A stretch of DNA of 64,000 bases from Mycobacterium barrassiae (GCF_025822765.1 NZ_JACKUK010000025.1:187084-251083); one strand, 5' to 3'. Counted from the first letter of the stretch, positions 33,968-43,468 are shown. The notes: generated from the letters alone by a model not told the origin. Numbers and translations are program-made.

Positions 33968-35416
33968 ATGGATACCGCCAAGCTGCTGTCGTCTGTGCCC
34001 ACCGGTCTGTGGATCGGGGGCGAGGAGCGCCAGGGTTCGTCGACGTTCGACGTGCTCGACCCCTCTGATGACAAGGTTCTGATTTCGGTCGCGAACGCCA
34101 CGGCCGAGGATGCCGTCGCCGCGCTGGACGCCGCCTGCGCGGTGCAGGCCGACTGGGCCGCCACCCCGGCGCGTGAGCGCGGCGAGATTCTGCGTTCGGT
34201 GTTCGAGACGATCACCGCCCGCGCCGAAGACCTCGCCACCTTGATGACCCTCGAGATGGGCAAGGTGCTGCCGGAGAGCATGGGAGAGGTCAAGTACGGC
34301 GCCGAGTTCTTCCGGTGGTTCGCCGAGGAGGCGGTGCGCATCGCGGGCCGGTTCACCCCGAGCCCGGCGGGTACCGGACGCATCCTCGTCACCAAGCAGC
34401 CGGTCGGGCCGTGTTACGCGATCACACCGTGGAACTTCCCGCTGGCCATGGGCACCCGCAAGATCGGCCCGGCGTTCGCCGCGGGCTGCACGATGATCGT
34501 CAAGCCGGCCCAGGAGACGCCGCTGACGATGCTGCTGCTGGCCAAGCTGATGGACGAGGCGGGCCTGCCCAAGGGTGTGCTGTCGGTGCTGCCGACCAGC
34601 AGCCCCGGCCCGGTCACCGAGGCGCTGATCAACGACGGCCGGCTGCGCAAGCTGACGTTCACCGGATCCACCGGCGTCGGCAAGGCGTTGGTGAAGCAGT
34701 CGGCGGACAAACTGTTGCGCACCTCGATGGAGCTCGGTGGCAATGCACCGTTCATCGTGTTCGACGACGCCGATGTCGATGCCGCCGTCGACGGCGCGAT
34801 CCTCGCCAAGATGCGCAACGGCGGTGAGGCGTGCACGGCGGCCAACCGCTTCCACGTCGCCAACGCGGTGCGCGAGGAGTTCACCGAGAAGCTCGTGAAG
34901 CGGATGAGCGAGTTCACCCTCGGCAAGGGCCTCGACGAGAAGTCGACGCTGGGCCCGCTGATCAACGCCAAGCAGGTCGCCACGGTCACCGAGCTGGTCT
35001 CCGACGCGGTGTCGCGCGGCGCCACCGTCGCCGTGGGTGGGGTCGCTCCCGGCGGCCCGGGCAACTTCTATCCCGCCACCGTGCTCGCCGACGTGCCCGC
35101 CGACGCCCGCATCCTCAAGGAGGAGGTGTTCGGCCCCGTCGCGCCGATCACCGGCTTCGACACCGAGGAACAGGGCATCGCGGCGGCCAACGACACCGAA
35201 TACGGGCTGGCGGCCTACGTCTACACCCAGTCGCTGGACCGCGCGCTCCGCGTGGCCGAAGCCATCCAATCCGGGATGGTCGGCATCAATCGCGGTGTCA
35301 TCTCCGACCCTGCCGCCCCGTTCGGCGGCGTCAAGGAATCCGGCTTCGGGCGTGAGGGCGGCATCGAAGGCATCGAGGAATACCTCGATACGAAATACAT
35401 CGCGCTGACGAAGTAG
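33968..35416 (+). CDS. NAD(P)-dependent aldehyde dehydrogenase (succinate-semialdehyde type)
   Basis: A 482-residue class I ALDH. It has the cofactor motif TPWNFPLAM, catalytic Glu in MELGGNAPF and nucleophilic Cys in [10 protein letters not shown]. The GEACTAANR form and the overall length fit succinate-semialdehyde dehydrogenases (GabD). The ATG at 33968 has AAAGGAG 13 nt upstream; a nearer ATG at 33957 opens only Met-Lys-stop. A large stem-loop follows the stop. Aldehyde specificity is inferred from family resemblance. Confidence 0.93.
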   Translation: MDTAKLLSSVPTGLWIGGEERQGSSTFDVLDPSDDKVLISVANATAEDAVAALDAACAVQADWAATPARERGEILRSVFETITARAEDLATLMTLEMGKVLPESMGEVKYGAEFFRWFAEEAVRIAGRFTPSPAGTGRILVTKQPVGPCYAITPWNFPLAMGTRKIGPAFAAGCTMIVKPAQETPLTMLLLAKLMDEAGLPKGVLSVLPTSSPGPVTEALINDGRLRKLTFTGSTGVGKALVKQSADKLLRTSMELGGNAPFIVFDDADVDAAVDGAILAKMRNGGEACTAANRFHVANAVREEFTEKLVKRMSEFTLGKGLDEKSTLGPLINAKQVATVTELVSDAVSRGATVAVGGVAPGGPGNFYPATVLADVPADARILKEEVFGPVAPITGFDTEEQGIAAANDTEYGLAAYVYTQSLDRALRVAEAIQSGMVGINRGVISDPAAPFGGVKESGFGREGGIEGIEEYLDTKYIALTK

Positions 35417-35425
35417 GTCACTTGT

Positions 35426-35487
35426 CGCGAACAGACGCGAAAACCCCCCAATTCTCGGCGTGTCGGGGGTTTTCGCGTCTGCTCGCG
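35426..35487 (+). terminator. 23-bp-arm stem-loop after the aldehyde dehydrogenase gene
   Basis: The arm at 35426-35448 (CGCGAaCAGACGCG then AAAACCCCC) is complementary to 35465-35487 with one mismatch, around a 16-nt loop. It starts 10 bp past the stop and runs to just before the chosen acyltransferase start. Likely a transcript end; possibly another dispersed palindrome type, but only one copy is in the window. Confidence 0.75.
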
Positions 35488-35504
35488 CGGGAAAAATCGC
35501 GGCA

Positions 35505-37436
35505 GTGCGCACCGCTGAAAGCCGTCGGGGCATTCCCGCGTTGGACGGCATCAGGGCCGTCGCGGTTGCGCTCGTGCTCGCCGACCACGGCGGCATCCCG
35601 GGAGTGCCCGGCGGGTTCCTCGGCGTCGACGTGTTCTTCGTCCTCAGCGGGTTCCTGATCACCTCGCTGCTGCTGGACGAACACCGCACCACCGGGCGCG
35701 TCGGGCTGACCGCGTTCTGGATCCGGCGCGCCCGTCGCCTGCTGCCCGCACTGCTCGTGATGGTGCTGGCCGTGGTGGCCGCGCGCGAGTTGTTCTCGCC
35801 CGAATCCACGGCGTCCCTGCGCGACGACGCCGTCGCCGCGTTCTTCTGGGTTTCGAACTGGGCCTTCGTCGCGCAGCGGACCGACTACTTCGCGCAGGGC
35901 GCGCCGCCGTCGCCGCTTCAGCACACCTGGTCGCTCGGCGTCGAGGAGCAGTACTACGTGCTGTGGCCGTTGCTGCTCATCGCCGTCGCCGCATTCTTCT
36001 GGGCACAGATGCGACTGGCGGTCTTCCTGCTGGCGACCGCCGGCGTCATCGCGTCGGCAACGGCGTCCATCGTGCTCACCACCGACACGACGCTGAACCG
36101 CATCTACTTCGGCACCGACTCGCGGGCGCAGGCGCTCCTCGTCGGTGCGGCCGCGGCGGCGCTTCTGGTGCGCGACTGGTCGGTGCTCAACGACCGCGGC
36201 ACGCTGATCCGGACGCGCTGGGGTCACATCGTCGCGCGGATCGTCCCGTTCGTCGGCGTCGCGGTGCTGGCGGCCGCGGCGCACTACGCGACGGGCAGCG
36301 TCGGCGACTTCCGTCACGGCCTGCTGATCGTGGTCGCGATCGGGGCGGTCCTCGTCATCGCGCCGGTGGCGCTGGAGCAGGAGGGGCCCGTCGCCCGCGT
36401 CCTCGCCTGGCGGCCGCTCGTTGCGCTCGGCACCATCTCCTACGGCGTGTACCTCTGGCACTGGCCGGTCTTCCTGGCCCTCAATGGGCAGCGCACGGGA
36501 TGGACGGGCTGGCCGCTGTTCGTGGCGCGCTGCGCGGTGACGGTCGCACTGGCCGCGGCGTCGTGGTGGCTGGTGGAGCAGCCGATCCGGCGCTGGCGCC
36601 CGGTGTTCGTGCCGATGCTGCCGCTGGCGGGTGCGACGGCCGCCACTGCGGCGGTCGTGACGATGACGGTGCTTCCGGTGGGCGTGAAGTCCGAGGTGCC
36701 GCTGGGTCCGTCGATCGATTCCGCCGCGCTGGTGGCCCCCGAGATACCCGTCGAAGTTCGCAGACCGACAGCGCGCGAGCCCGGTACCCGGACCGTCGCG
36801 GTGTTCGGCGACTCGATCGCGTGGACGCTGATGCGCTACCTGCCGCCGACGCCGGGGCTCGCGTTCACCAACTACACGACGATCGGCTGCGGTATCGCCC
36901 GCGGCGGGCCCTACCGCTACGTCGGTCAGACCCTGAACCAGAAGCCGGAGTGCGACGCGTGGCCGAGCCGGTGGTCACAGCGCATCAACCACGACCGGCC
37001 GGATGTGGTGCTGTTGATCGTCGGCCGCTGGGAGGTCGTCGACCGGATGAGCGAGGGCCGGTGGACGAATATCACCGAGTCCGGCTACGAGGACTATCTG
37101 CGCGTCGAACTCAACCGTGCGCTGGACATTCTCGGCTCGACCGGCGCGGAGATCGTCGTCACCACCGAGCCCTACAACCGGCGGGCGGAAAAGCCGGACG
37201 GCAGCCTGTATCCCGAAGACGACCCCGACCGTGTCGACGAGTGGAACGCGTTGCTGCGCAGCGTCGTCAAGAAGCGCCCGAACGTCACCCTGCTCGATCT
37301 GAACGACAAGCTGGGGCCCAACGGGGTGTACACCAACTGGGTCGACGGCATCCGCATGCGCAGCGACGGCGTGCATCCGACACCGCAGGCCGTGGAATGG
37401 TTGACGCCGTGGCTGACCGACGCGCTCCGTGAGTGA
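35505..37436 (+). CDS. Acyltransferase-3/SGNH membrane protein (OafA-like)
   Basis: A 643-residue protein. An N-terminal acyltransferase_3 domain has about ten spans, starting RGIPALDGIRAVAVALVLADHGG with the FFVLSGFLI motif. A C-terminal SGNH domain has the Ser nucleophile in VFGDSIAW and the Asp-x-x-His in SDGVHPT. Such two-domain proteins O-acetylate or succinylate cell-envelope glycans or lipids. The GTG at 35505 is chosen because the earlier GTG at 35460 lies inside the stem-loop at 35426-35487. Its TGA is inside copy C of the 53-bp repeat. Confidence 0.93.
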   Translation: MRTAESRRGIPALDGIRAVAVALVLADHGGIPGVPGGFLGVDVFFVLSGFLITSLLLDEHRTTGRVGLTAFWIRRARRLLPALLVMVLAVVAARELFSPESTASLRDDAVAAFFWVSNWAFVAQRTDYFAQGAPPSPLQHTWSLGVEEQYYVLWPLLLIAVAAFFWAQMRLAVFLLATAGVIASATASIVLTTDTTLNRIYFGTDSRAQALLVGAAAAALLVRDWSVLNDRGTLIRTRWGHIVARIVPFVGVAVLAAAAHYATGSVGDFRHGLLIVVAIGAVLVIAPVALEQEGPVARVLAWRPLVALGTISYGVYLWHWPVFLALNGQRTGWTGWPLFVARCAVTVALAAASWWLVEQPIRRWRPVFVPMLPLAGATAATAAVVTMTVLPVGVKSEVPLGPSIDSAALVAPEIPVEVRRPTAREPGTRTVAVFGDSIAWTLMRYLPPTPGLAFTNYTTIGCGIARGGPYRYVGQTLNQKPECDAWPSRWSQRINHDRPDVVLLIVGRWEVVDRMSEGRWTNITESGYEDYLRVELNRALDILGSTGAEIVVTTEPYNRRAEKPDGSLYPEDDPDRVDEWNALLRSVVKKRPNVTLLDLNDKLGPNGVYTNWVDGIRMRSDGVHPTPQAVEWLTPWLTDALRE

Positions 37437-37485
37437 TTTCGGCGTGCGCAGTCTCGCTAAGCGTGACCCAGCACGCCCAAATCGC
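37433..37485 (+). repeat. 53-bp dispersed palindromic repeat, copy C
   Basis: This is a more diverged copy: arms GTGATTTCGGCGTG (37433-37446) and CACGCCCAAATCGC (37472-37485), with the conserved GTCTCGCT core and the same 53-bp length and orientation. It overlaps the acyltransferase stop codon and fills the gap to the convergent chorismate mutase gene (stop at 37497). Confidence 0.88.
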
Positions 37486-37496
37486 AGAGGTGGCGG

Positions 37497-37760
37497 CTAG
37501 TGGCCGAGGCGACCGCGGCCCAGGCGCAGCAGCAGCATCGCCAGGTCTTTGCCGTCGGGTCCGAGTTCGCTGTAGCGCTCGATGACCTTCATTTCACGGC
37601 TGTGCACCAGGCGGGTACCGCCGGACGCCATCCTGGCCTTGCCGATGAGCTTGGACACCTCGGTGCGGCGCTTCACCGCTTCGAGGATCGCCGCGTCCAG
37701 CTGGTCGATCTCTTGACGCAGCTCGTCGATGGTTTGCAAGTGTTCAGCTTCGATCGTCAT
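37497..37760 (-). CDS. aroQ: Intracellular chorismate mutase
   Basis: An 87-residue AroQ-delta chorismate mutase, nearly identical in its last 40 residues to Rv0948c: KARMASGGTRLVHSREMKV, then ERYSELGPDGKDL and the ending GRGRLGH. In the family this C-terminus docks onto DAHP synthase, which raises activity and brings feedback control by aromatic amino acids. The active-site Arg residues (RQEIDQLDAAILEAVKRR, GTRLVHSREM) are present. AGAAGG lies upstream of the ATG. A leader peptide rich in Phe/Tyr and mutually exclusive hairpins precede it. Confidence 0.95.
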   Translation of the reverse strand: MTIEAEHLQTIDELRQEIDQLDAAILEAVKRRTEVSKLIGKARMASGGTRLVHSREMKVIERYSELGPDGKDLAMLLLRLGRGRLGH

Positions 37761-37772
37761 AGTCGTGTCTCG

Positions 37773-37856
37773 CCTTCTCTTGTGTGGGTATCCGGTCCGT
37801 CCGGATGCGGGCCTCACACAAGAGACGAGCCCCGGATCCGGAAGGGACCGGGGCTC
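37773..37856 (-). promoter_or_regulatory. Candidate attenuator RNA of the chorismate mutase gene
   Basis: In transcript order there is first a 9-bp hairpin (37848-37856 with 37827-37835). A second, perfect 11-bp hairpin follows (37815-37825 with 37776-37786), whose 3' arm overlaps the presumed Shine-Dalgarno AGAAGG (37773-37778). The 15 nt at 37827-37841 can instead pair with 37801-37815 at 13 of 15 positions, which would compete with both hairpins. There is no T-run, so translational or Rho-linked control is as likely as intrinsic termination. Confidence 0.6.
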
Positions 37857-37866
37857 TGCTGAGCAG

Positions 37867-37926
37867 CTAGACCACGGGCACCGCCGGCGGAGACCCGTAG
37901 AAAAATCGTCCTTGCTGCATGAGCAT
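37867..37926 (-). CDS. Phe/Tyr leader peptide
   Basis: A short frame reads MQQGRFFYGSPPAVPVV from the ATG at 37920, or two residues longer (Met-Leu first) from 37926. The consecutive Phe-Phe-Tyr codons at 37897-37905 sit upstream of chorismate mutase, the entry step to Phe and Tyr. The stop is 10 nt before the first hairpin of the leader. TAGATG at 37940-37945 is a plausible -10 box. No strong Shine-Dalgarno is seen, so initiation may be leaderless. Confidence 0.65.
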   Translation of the reverse strand: MLMQQGRFFYGSPPAVPVV

Positions 37927-37997
37927 GTAAAGAGTGTGCCATCTAGGGCCACGCCCGCGCAAAGATGTCGCTGGACAGCGGTAAGTTCAGTGATGAC

Positions 37998-40298
37998 ATG
38001 TCTGTATCTTCCGCGACCAACGAGACCGATCAGTTGCTCGACGGGCTGAATCCCCAGCAGCGCCAGGCCGTGCTGCACGAGGGTTCGCCGCTGCTCATCG
38101 TCGCTGGCGCGGGGTCGGGCAAGACGGCCGTGCTGACCCGCCGGATCGCTTATCTGCTTGCCGCTCGCGAGGTGGGCGTCGGGCAGGTACTGGCCATCAC
38201 GTTCACCAACAAAGCCGCCGCCGAGATGCGCGAGCGGGTGGTCGGATTGGTGGGGCCCCGGGCCAGGAACATGTGGATTTCCACCTTCCATTCCTCGTGT
38301 GTGCGGATCCTGCGCAACCAGGCGTCCCTTATCAAGGGCCTCAACTCGAACTTCTCGATCTACGACGCTGACGACTCGCGTCGGTTGCTGCTGATGATCG
38401 GCAAGGACATGGGCCTGGACACCAAGCGTTACTCGCCGCGTTTGCTGGCCAACGGCATCTCGAACCACAAGAACGAGCTGATCGGACCCGAGCAGGCCGC
38501 GGCCGAGGCGTCGGAGGCGGGCGAGGACCTGCCCCGCATCATCGCCGAGGTGTACGGCGAGTACCAGCGACGGCTACGTGCGGCCAACGCGCTCGACTTC
38601 GACGACCTCATCGGTGAGACGGTCGCGGTGCTGCAGGCCTTCCCGCAGATCGCGCAGTACTACCGGCGGCGGTTCCGGCACATCCTGGTCGACGAATACC
38701 AGGACACCAACCACGCGCAGTACGTCCTCGTGCGTGAGCTCGTGGGCCGGGAGACCGAAGACGGGGTGCCTCCGGCCGAGCTGTGCGTCGTCGGCGACGC
38801 CGACCAGTCGATCTACGCCTTCCGCGGCGCCACCATCCGCAACATCGAGGACTTCGAGCGCGACTTCCCGAACGCCACAACGATTCTGCTCGAGCAGAAC
38901 TACCGCTCGACGCAGAACATCCTGTCGGCCGCGAACTCGGTGATCTCACGGAACGCCGGTCGCCGCGAGAAGCGGCTGTGGACCGATTCCGGCGAGGGTG
39001 AGCTGATCGTCGGCTACGTCGCAGACAACGAGCACGACGAGGCGCGCTTCGTCGCCGGGGAGATCGACGCCCTGGCCGACCGGGGCGAGATCAACTACAA
39101 CGACGTCGCGGTCTTCTATCGCACCAACAACTCGTCGCGCGCCCTCGAGGAAGTGTTCATCCGCGCCGGCATTCCCTACAAAGTCGTTGGGGGAGTTCGC
39201 TTTTACGAGCGCAGGGAAATCCGCGACATCGTCGCCTACCTTCGCGTGCTGGACAATCCCGGCGACTCGGTCAGCATGCGGCGCATCCTGAACACCCCGC
39301 GTCGCGGTATCGGCGACCGCGCCGAGGCGTGCGTGGCGGTGTACGCCGAGAACACCGGCGGCAGTTTCAACGACGCGCTGCAGGCGGCCGCCGAGGGCAA
39401 GGTGCCGATGCTGAACACCCGCTCGGAGAAGGCCATCGCGGGTTTCGTCGCCATGCTCGACGAACTGCGCGGAGGCCTCGACGGGGAGCTGGGCGAGCTC
39501 GTCGAAGCGGTGCTCGACCGCACCGGATACCGCACCGAGCTGGAGTCCTCGAGCGATCCGCAGGATCTTGCGCGGTTGGACAACCTCAACGAATTGGTCA
39601 GCGTCGCACACGAATTCAGCACCGATCTGGCCAACGCCGAGGCGCTGGGTGAAATCGAGGACGAGGATGTCCCCGACACCGGGGTGCTTGCCAAGTTCCT
39701 GGAGCGGGTGTCGCTGGTCGCCGACGCCGACGAGCTCCCCGAGCACGGCGCCGGTGTGGTGACCATGATGACGTTGCACACCGCCAAGGGGCTGGAGTTT
39801 CCCGTCGTGTTCGTGACCGGCTGGGAGGACGGCATGTTCCCGCACATGCGGGCGCTGGGCGATCCGACCGAACTGTCCGAGGAGCGTCGCCTGGCCTATG
39901 TCGGCATCACCCGCGCGCGTCAGCGGCTCTACGTCAGCCGGGCCAAGGTCCGCTCGTCGTGGGGGCAGCCGATGCTCAATCCGGAATCGCGCTTCCTCAA
40001 AGAGATTCCGCAGCATCTCATCGACTGGCGCCGTCCGGATCCGGGTCCGTCAATGCCCGCGCCGGTCAGTGGGGCGGGTCGATTCGGCACGCCGCGCCCA
40101 TCGCCCACCCGCTCGGGTGCCGGAAAGCGTCCGCTGCTGGTGCTCGAGCCCGGCGACCGGGTCAACCACGACAAGTACGGTCTCGGCCGCGTCGAGGAGG
40201 TCTCCGGCGTCGGCGAATCGGCGATGTCGCTCATCGACTTCGGCAGCGCGGGTCGGGTCAAGCTGATGCACAACCACGCCCCGGTGTCCAAGCTTTGA
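37998..40298 (+). CDS. uvrD1: ATP-dependent DNA helicase UvrD1/PcrA
   Basis: A 766-residue superfamily 1A helicase: Walker A AGAGSGKTAVLTRR, FTNKAAAEM, motif II VDEYQDTNHAQ, QNYRST and motif VI VAYVGITRARQRLY. A C-terminal Tudor-like domain (GDRVNHDKYGLGRVEEV) is present, as in PcrA/UvrD1, where it contacts RNA polymerase or Ku. M. tuberculosis UvrD1 unwinds DNA in nucleotide excision repair and is activated by Ku. The ATG at 37998 (MSVSSATNETDQLL) aligns with the homologue start; 37965 is an in-frame alternative. Confidence 0.96.
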   Translation: MSVSSATNETDQLLDGLNPQQRQAVLHEGSPLLIVAGAGSGKTAVLTRRIAYLLAAREVGVGQVLAITFTNKAAAEMRERVVGLVGPRARNMWISTFHSSCVRILRNQASLIKGLNSNFSIYDADDSRRLLLMIGKDMGLDTKRYSPRLLANGISNHKNELIGPEQAAAEASEAGEDLPRIIAEVYGEYQRRLRAANALDFDDLIGETVAVLQAFPQIAQYYRRRFRHILVDEYQDTNHAQYVLVRELVGRETEDGVPPAELCVVGDADQSIYAFRGATIRNIEDFERDFPNATTILLEQNYRSTQNILSAANSVISRNAGRREKRLWTDSGEGELIVGYVADNEHDEARFVAGEIDALADRGEINYNDVAVFYRTNNSSRALEEVFIRAGIPYKVVGGVRFYERREIRDIVAYLRVLDNPGDSVSMRRILNTPRRGIGDRAEACVAVYAENTGGSFNDALQAAAEGKVPMLNTRSEKAIAGFVAMLDELRGGLDGELGELVEAVLDRTGYRTELESSSDPQDLARLDNLNELVSVAHEFSTDLANAEALGEIEDEDVPDTGVLAKFLERVSLVADADELPEHGAGVVTMMTLHTAKGLEFPVVFVTGWEDGMFPHMRALGDPTELSEERRLAYVGITRARQRLYVSRAKVRSSWGQPMLNPESRFLKEIPQHLIDWRRPDPGPSMPAPVSGAGRFGTPRPSPTRSGAGKRPLLVLEPGDRVNHDKYGLGRVEEVSGVGESAMSLIDFGSAGRVKLMHNHAPVSKL

Positions 40299-40299
40299 T

Positions 40300-40356
40300 C
40301 GCTATCCGCTTTTTGCAGACCCCCACTCGCACTTCCTCTGCACTTCGCGGATAGCG
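40300..40356 (+). repeat. 57-bp dispersed palindromic repeat, copy 2 (3' of uvrD1)
   Basis: Terminal inverted repeat CGCTATCCGC (40300-40309) / GCGGATAGCG (40347-40356) is perfect, with an inner TGCAGA/TCTGCA stem. It begins 2 bp after the uvrD1 stop, in the same orientation relative to its gene as copy 1 has to mku. It lies between uvrD1 and a convergent membrane-protein gene. Confidence 0.88.
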
Positions 40357-40365
40357 TTGCGCTGC

Positions 40366-40965
40366 TTACGGTCTGGCCCACCGTCCCGTGGCGGGCAGCA
40401 GCGCCGACACGATGGTGGCCAGCGGTAGCACCGGGATCGCGTAGACGACCGGCGGCAGTTTGGCGCCGGCCACGAACAGACTCGAGAAGATCAGCAGCGC
40501 GACGACGGCGCCGACGATGATCAGCAGGCGACTCACGCGGCGGCGCAGCAGCAGCCCGATCAACCCCGCGATGAGGGCGGCCGCGGAGATCGCGGTCAGA
40601 AACGCGACGGCGACACAGAACAACATGTCGGACTCCCACCAACCGGTGATCAGGTCGGTGGCGATGACCGCGGTCGCCCAGCCGCTGAGGATGCTGAGGA
40701 CGGCGGTCGCGATCGCGGTCCGCGGATTGGGCCACGGCGTCTTGGGGACGACGGCCGACGGCCTGGCGCGTGGAATGTAATCCCCCTGCCCTTCGGGCGG
40801 GAGGTGCCCCCACGTCTGCGGGTCTGCGCCCTCGGCGATCGGGAACTCGCCGGTGGGATGGCGACGGATGATCGACGTCTGCGGCTCCGCGGCGGCGGGG
40901 ATTTCACCCGTGGGGTGCCGACGGATTATGCGAGCGGAGCTGGGTTCGTCGTCGTCGCTGGCCAC
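40366..40965 (-). CDS. Membrane protein with IIRRHPTGE repeats
   Basis: A 199-residue protein. The cytoplasmic head contains two copies of IIRRHPTGE(I/F)P about 20 residues apart. Four hydrophobic spans follow from about residue 85. The start is a GTG (MASDDDEPSS), 9 bp after the stop of the M23 gene upstream, so both may be co-transcribed. Function unknown; the repeated basic motif could be a docking site. Confidence 0.85.
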   Translation of the reverse strand: MASDDDEPSSARIIRRHPTGEIPAAAEPQTSIIRRHPTGEFPIAEGADPQTWGHLPPEGQGDYIPRARPSAVVPKTPWPNPRTAIATAVLSILSGWATAVIATDLITGWWESDMLFCVAVAFLTAISAAALIAGLIGLLLRRRVSRLLIIVGAVVALLIFSSLFVAGAKLPPVVYAIPVLPLATIVSALLPATGRWARP

Positions 40966-40974
40966 TCAGCCAGA

Positions 40975-42030
40975 CTAATTGGACGGCGAGAGTCCGCGTT
41001 TTGCGAGCCAGCCGACGGGGTCCACCCGGTCGGTGCCGTTGAGGAGCACCTCGAAGTGCAGATGCGGGCCCGTGGAGTTACCGGTGTTGCCCATCTTGGC
41101 GATCTGGTCGCCGGCCCACACGCGCTGCCCGATCTCGACATTCCATGCGCTGAGATGGCCGTACAACGTGACGGTGCCATCGGAGTGCCGAAGCTTGACC
41201 CAGTTCCCGTAGCCGCCCGTCGGTCCTACGTCGATGACGACGCCGTCGGAAGCCGCGAGGATCGGGGTGCCGATCGAGTTGGCGATGTCGATGCCGCCGT
41301 GCAGCACGCCCCAGCGGTATCCGAAGCCAGACGTCCAGGCGCCCTTGGTGGGCATCACGAACATGGGTCGCTGCAGCCGCGCCTCGCGCTCGGCGCGCTC
41401 CTGTGCGAACGCGGCGGCCTTGGTGACCTCTTCGGCGTGCACGGCCGAGTTGGCGGTGGAGGACACGCTCACGATCTGCATGCCGTCGGTCGAACCGACG
41501 ATCGCGCCGCCGCCCATCACGTCCTGATCCGCCGCCAGGACGGTGCTCGGAGCTTCCTTGGACGAGTTGGCCATCGTGTACGCGCCCGCGGCGGTTGCTC
41601 CGACCGCCATGGCGGCGACCATCAACCGGCCCCTGATGGGCACTTCCTGCTTGCGGTGTGCACCACCGCGGCCGGCGATGGCGATGACGTCGGTCGCGGC
41701 GACGCCGTCGCTGACGTCGGTGTGGCTGTCGCGGTAGGCGTGAGACGACCGGCGTTCGTCGCGTGCAACGCGGCGAAACTCGGACGGCACGGCCAGTGGA
41801 AGCGGTAGCTGGTCGTCTGTGTCGTTCAGGTCGTCGAGCTCGGGTGCGCGGTTGATCCGCGCCTCGCGATCGAAGGCACTGTTCTCGTAGAAGTCGAGGT
41901 CAGTGAGGTCGCCGAATTCGTTGAACGGAATGATGTCGGTGACTTCGGCAGCCTGCTCAGGGATGCGGCCGGTGGTTTGCCGTTTCGTCGCTAGTCCTCT
42001 CGGAGACCGGGACGAACGGTGCTGGGCCAA
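40975..42030 (-). CDS. M23 (LytM-type) peptidase-domain envelope protein
   Basis: A 351-residue protein corresponding to Rv0950c. An acidic/polar cytoplasmic head of about 130 residues leads to one membrane span (RLMVAAMAVGATAAGAY). The C-terminal LytM domain (about 240-345) has zinc ligands HGGID and HLHFEV. It probably cleaves or helps cleave peptidoglycan cross-links outside the membrane. The start is TTG (TTGGCCCAGCAC) with GAGGGA about 10 nt upstream. The 274-bp region to sucC is shared and divergent, with a CRP-like site. Confidence 0.9.
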   Translation of the reverse strand: MAQHRSSRSPRGLATKRQTTGRIPEQAAEVTDIIPFNEFGDLTDLDFYENSAFDREARINRAPELDDLNDTDDQLPLPLAVPSEFRRVARDERRSSHAYRDSHTDVSDGVAATDVIAIAGRGGAHRKQEVPIRGRLMVAAMAVGATAAGAYTMANSSKEAPSTVLAADQDVMGGGAIVGSTDGMQIVSVSSTANSAVHAEEVTKAAAFAQERAEREARLQRPMFVMPTKGAWTSGFGYRWGVLHGGIDIANSIGTPILAASDGVVIDVGPTGGYGNWVKLRHSDGTVTLYGHLSAWNVEIGQRVWAGDQIAKMGNTGNSTGPHLHFEVLLNGTDRVDPVGWLAKRGLSPSN

Positions 42031-42137
42031 CCTGGAATTCCCTCTGCTCGTGATCAGTTCGTTATCTACCTAGACCACAGGCACGTTAACCAAATCCCAA
42101 TGTTGGTGGCAACCCAAGGGAGTATTCCGCCGATTAA

Positions 42138-42153
42138 TGTGACGTGTATCACC
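42138..42153. promoter_or_regulatory. CRP-like binding site between the M23 gene and sucC
   Basis: TGTGACGTGTATCACC matches the mycobacterial CRP consensus TGTGAnnnnnnTCACA at nine of ten fixed positions (last base C). It is 108 bp from the M23 start and about 150 bp from the sucC start, so it could affect either gene. Confidence 0.6.
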
Positions 42154-42304
42154 TAGGCCATGCGGTGAGATCCACCACATGACAGGTGGGCGGTTCAGAG
42201 GTCTCGACCCCGTGTGGATAAAGTTCCCCCGAGCCCGCCAGGGGTAAACCTTCGACCTCATGCTCGACTGACACGCTTCACAGACAAGGGATGTTCCAGA
42301 GCCC

Positions 42305-43468
<1,164 letters not shown>

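Noticed and set aside
33929-35809. A 626-codon open frame antisense to the aldehyde dehydrogenase gene
   Set aside because: Low-complexity Arg/Gly/Asp-rich translation with no recognisable fold; it also runs through the long stem-loop at 35426-35487.
42031-42304. Possible riboswitch (c-di-AMP type) in the leader of the M23 gene
   Set aside because: Such elements often precede wall hydrolases in actinobacteria, but no conserved pairing or motif of that class could be found by eye; only the CRP-like site is supported.
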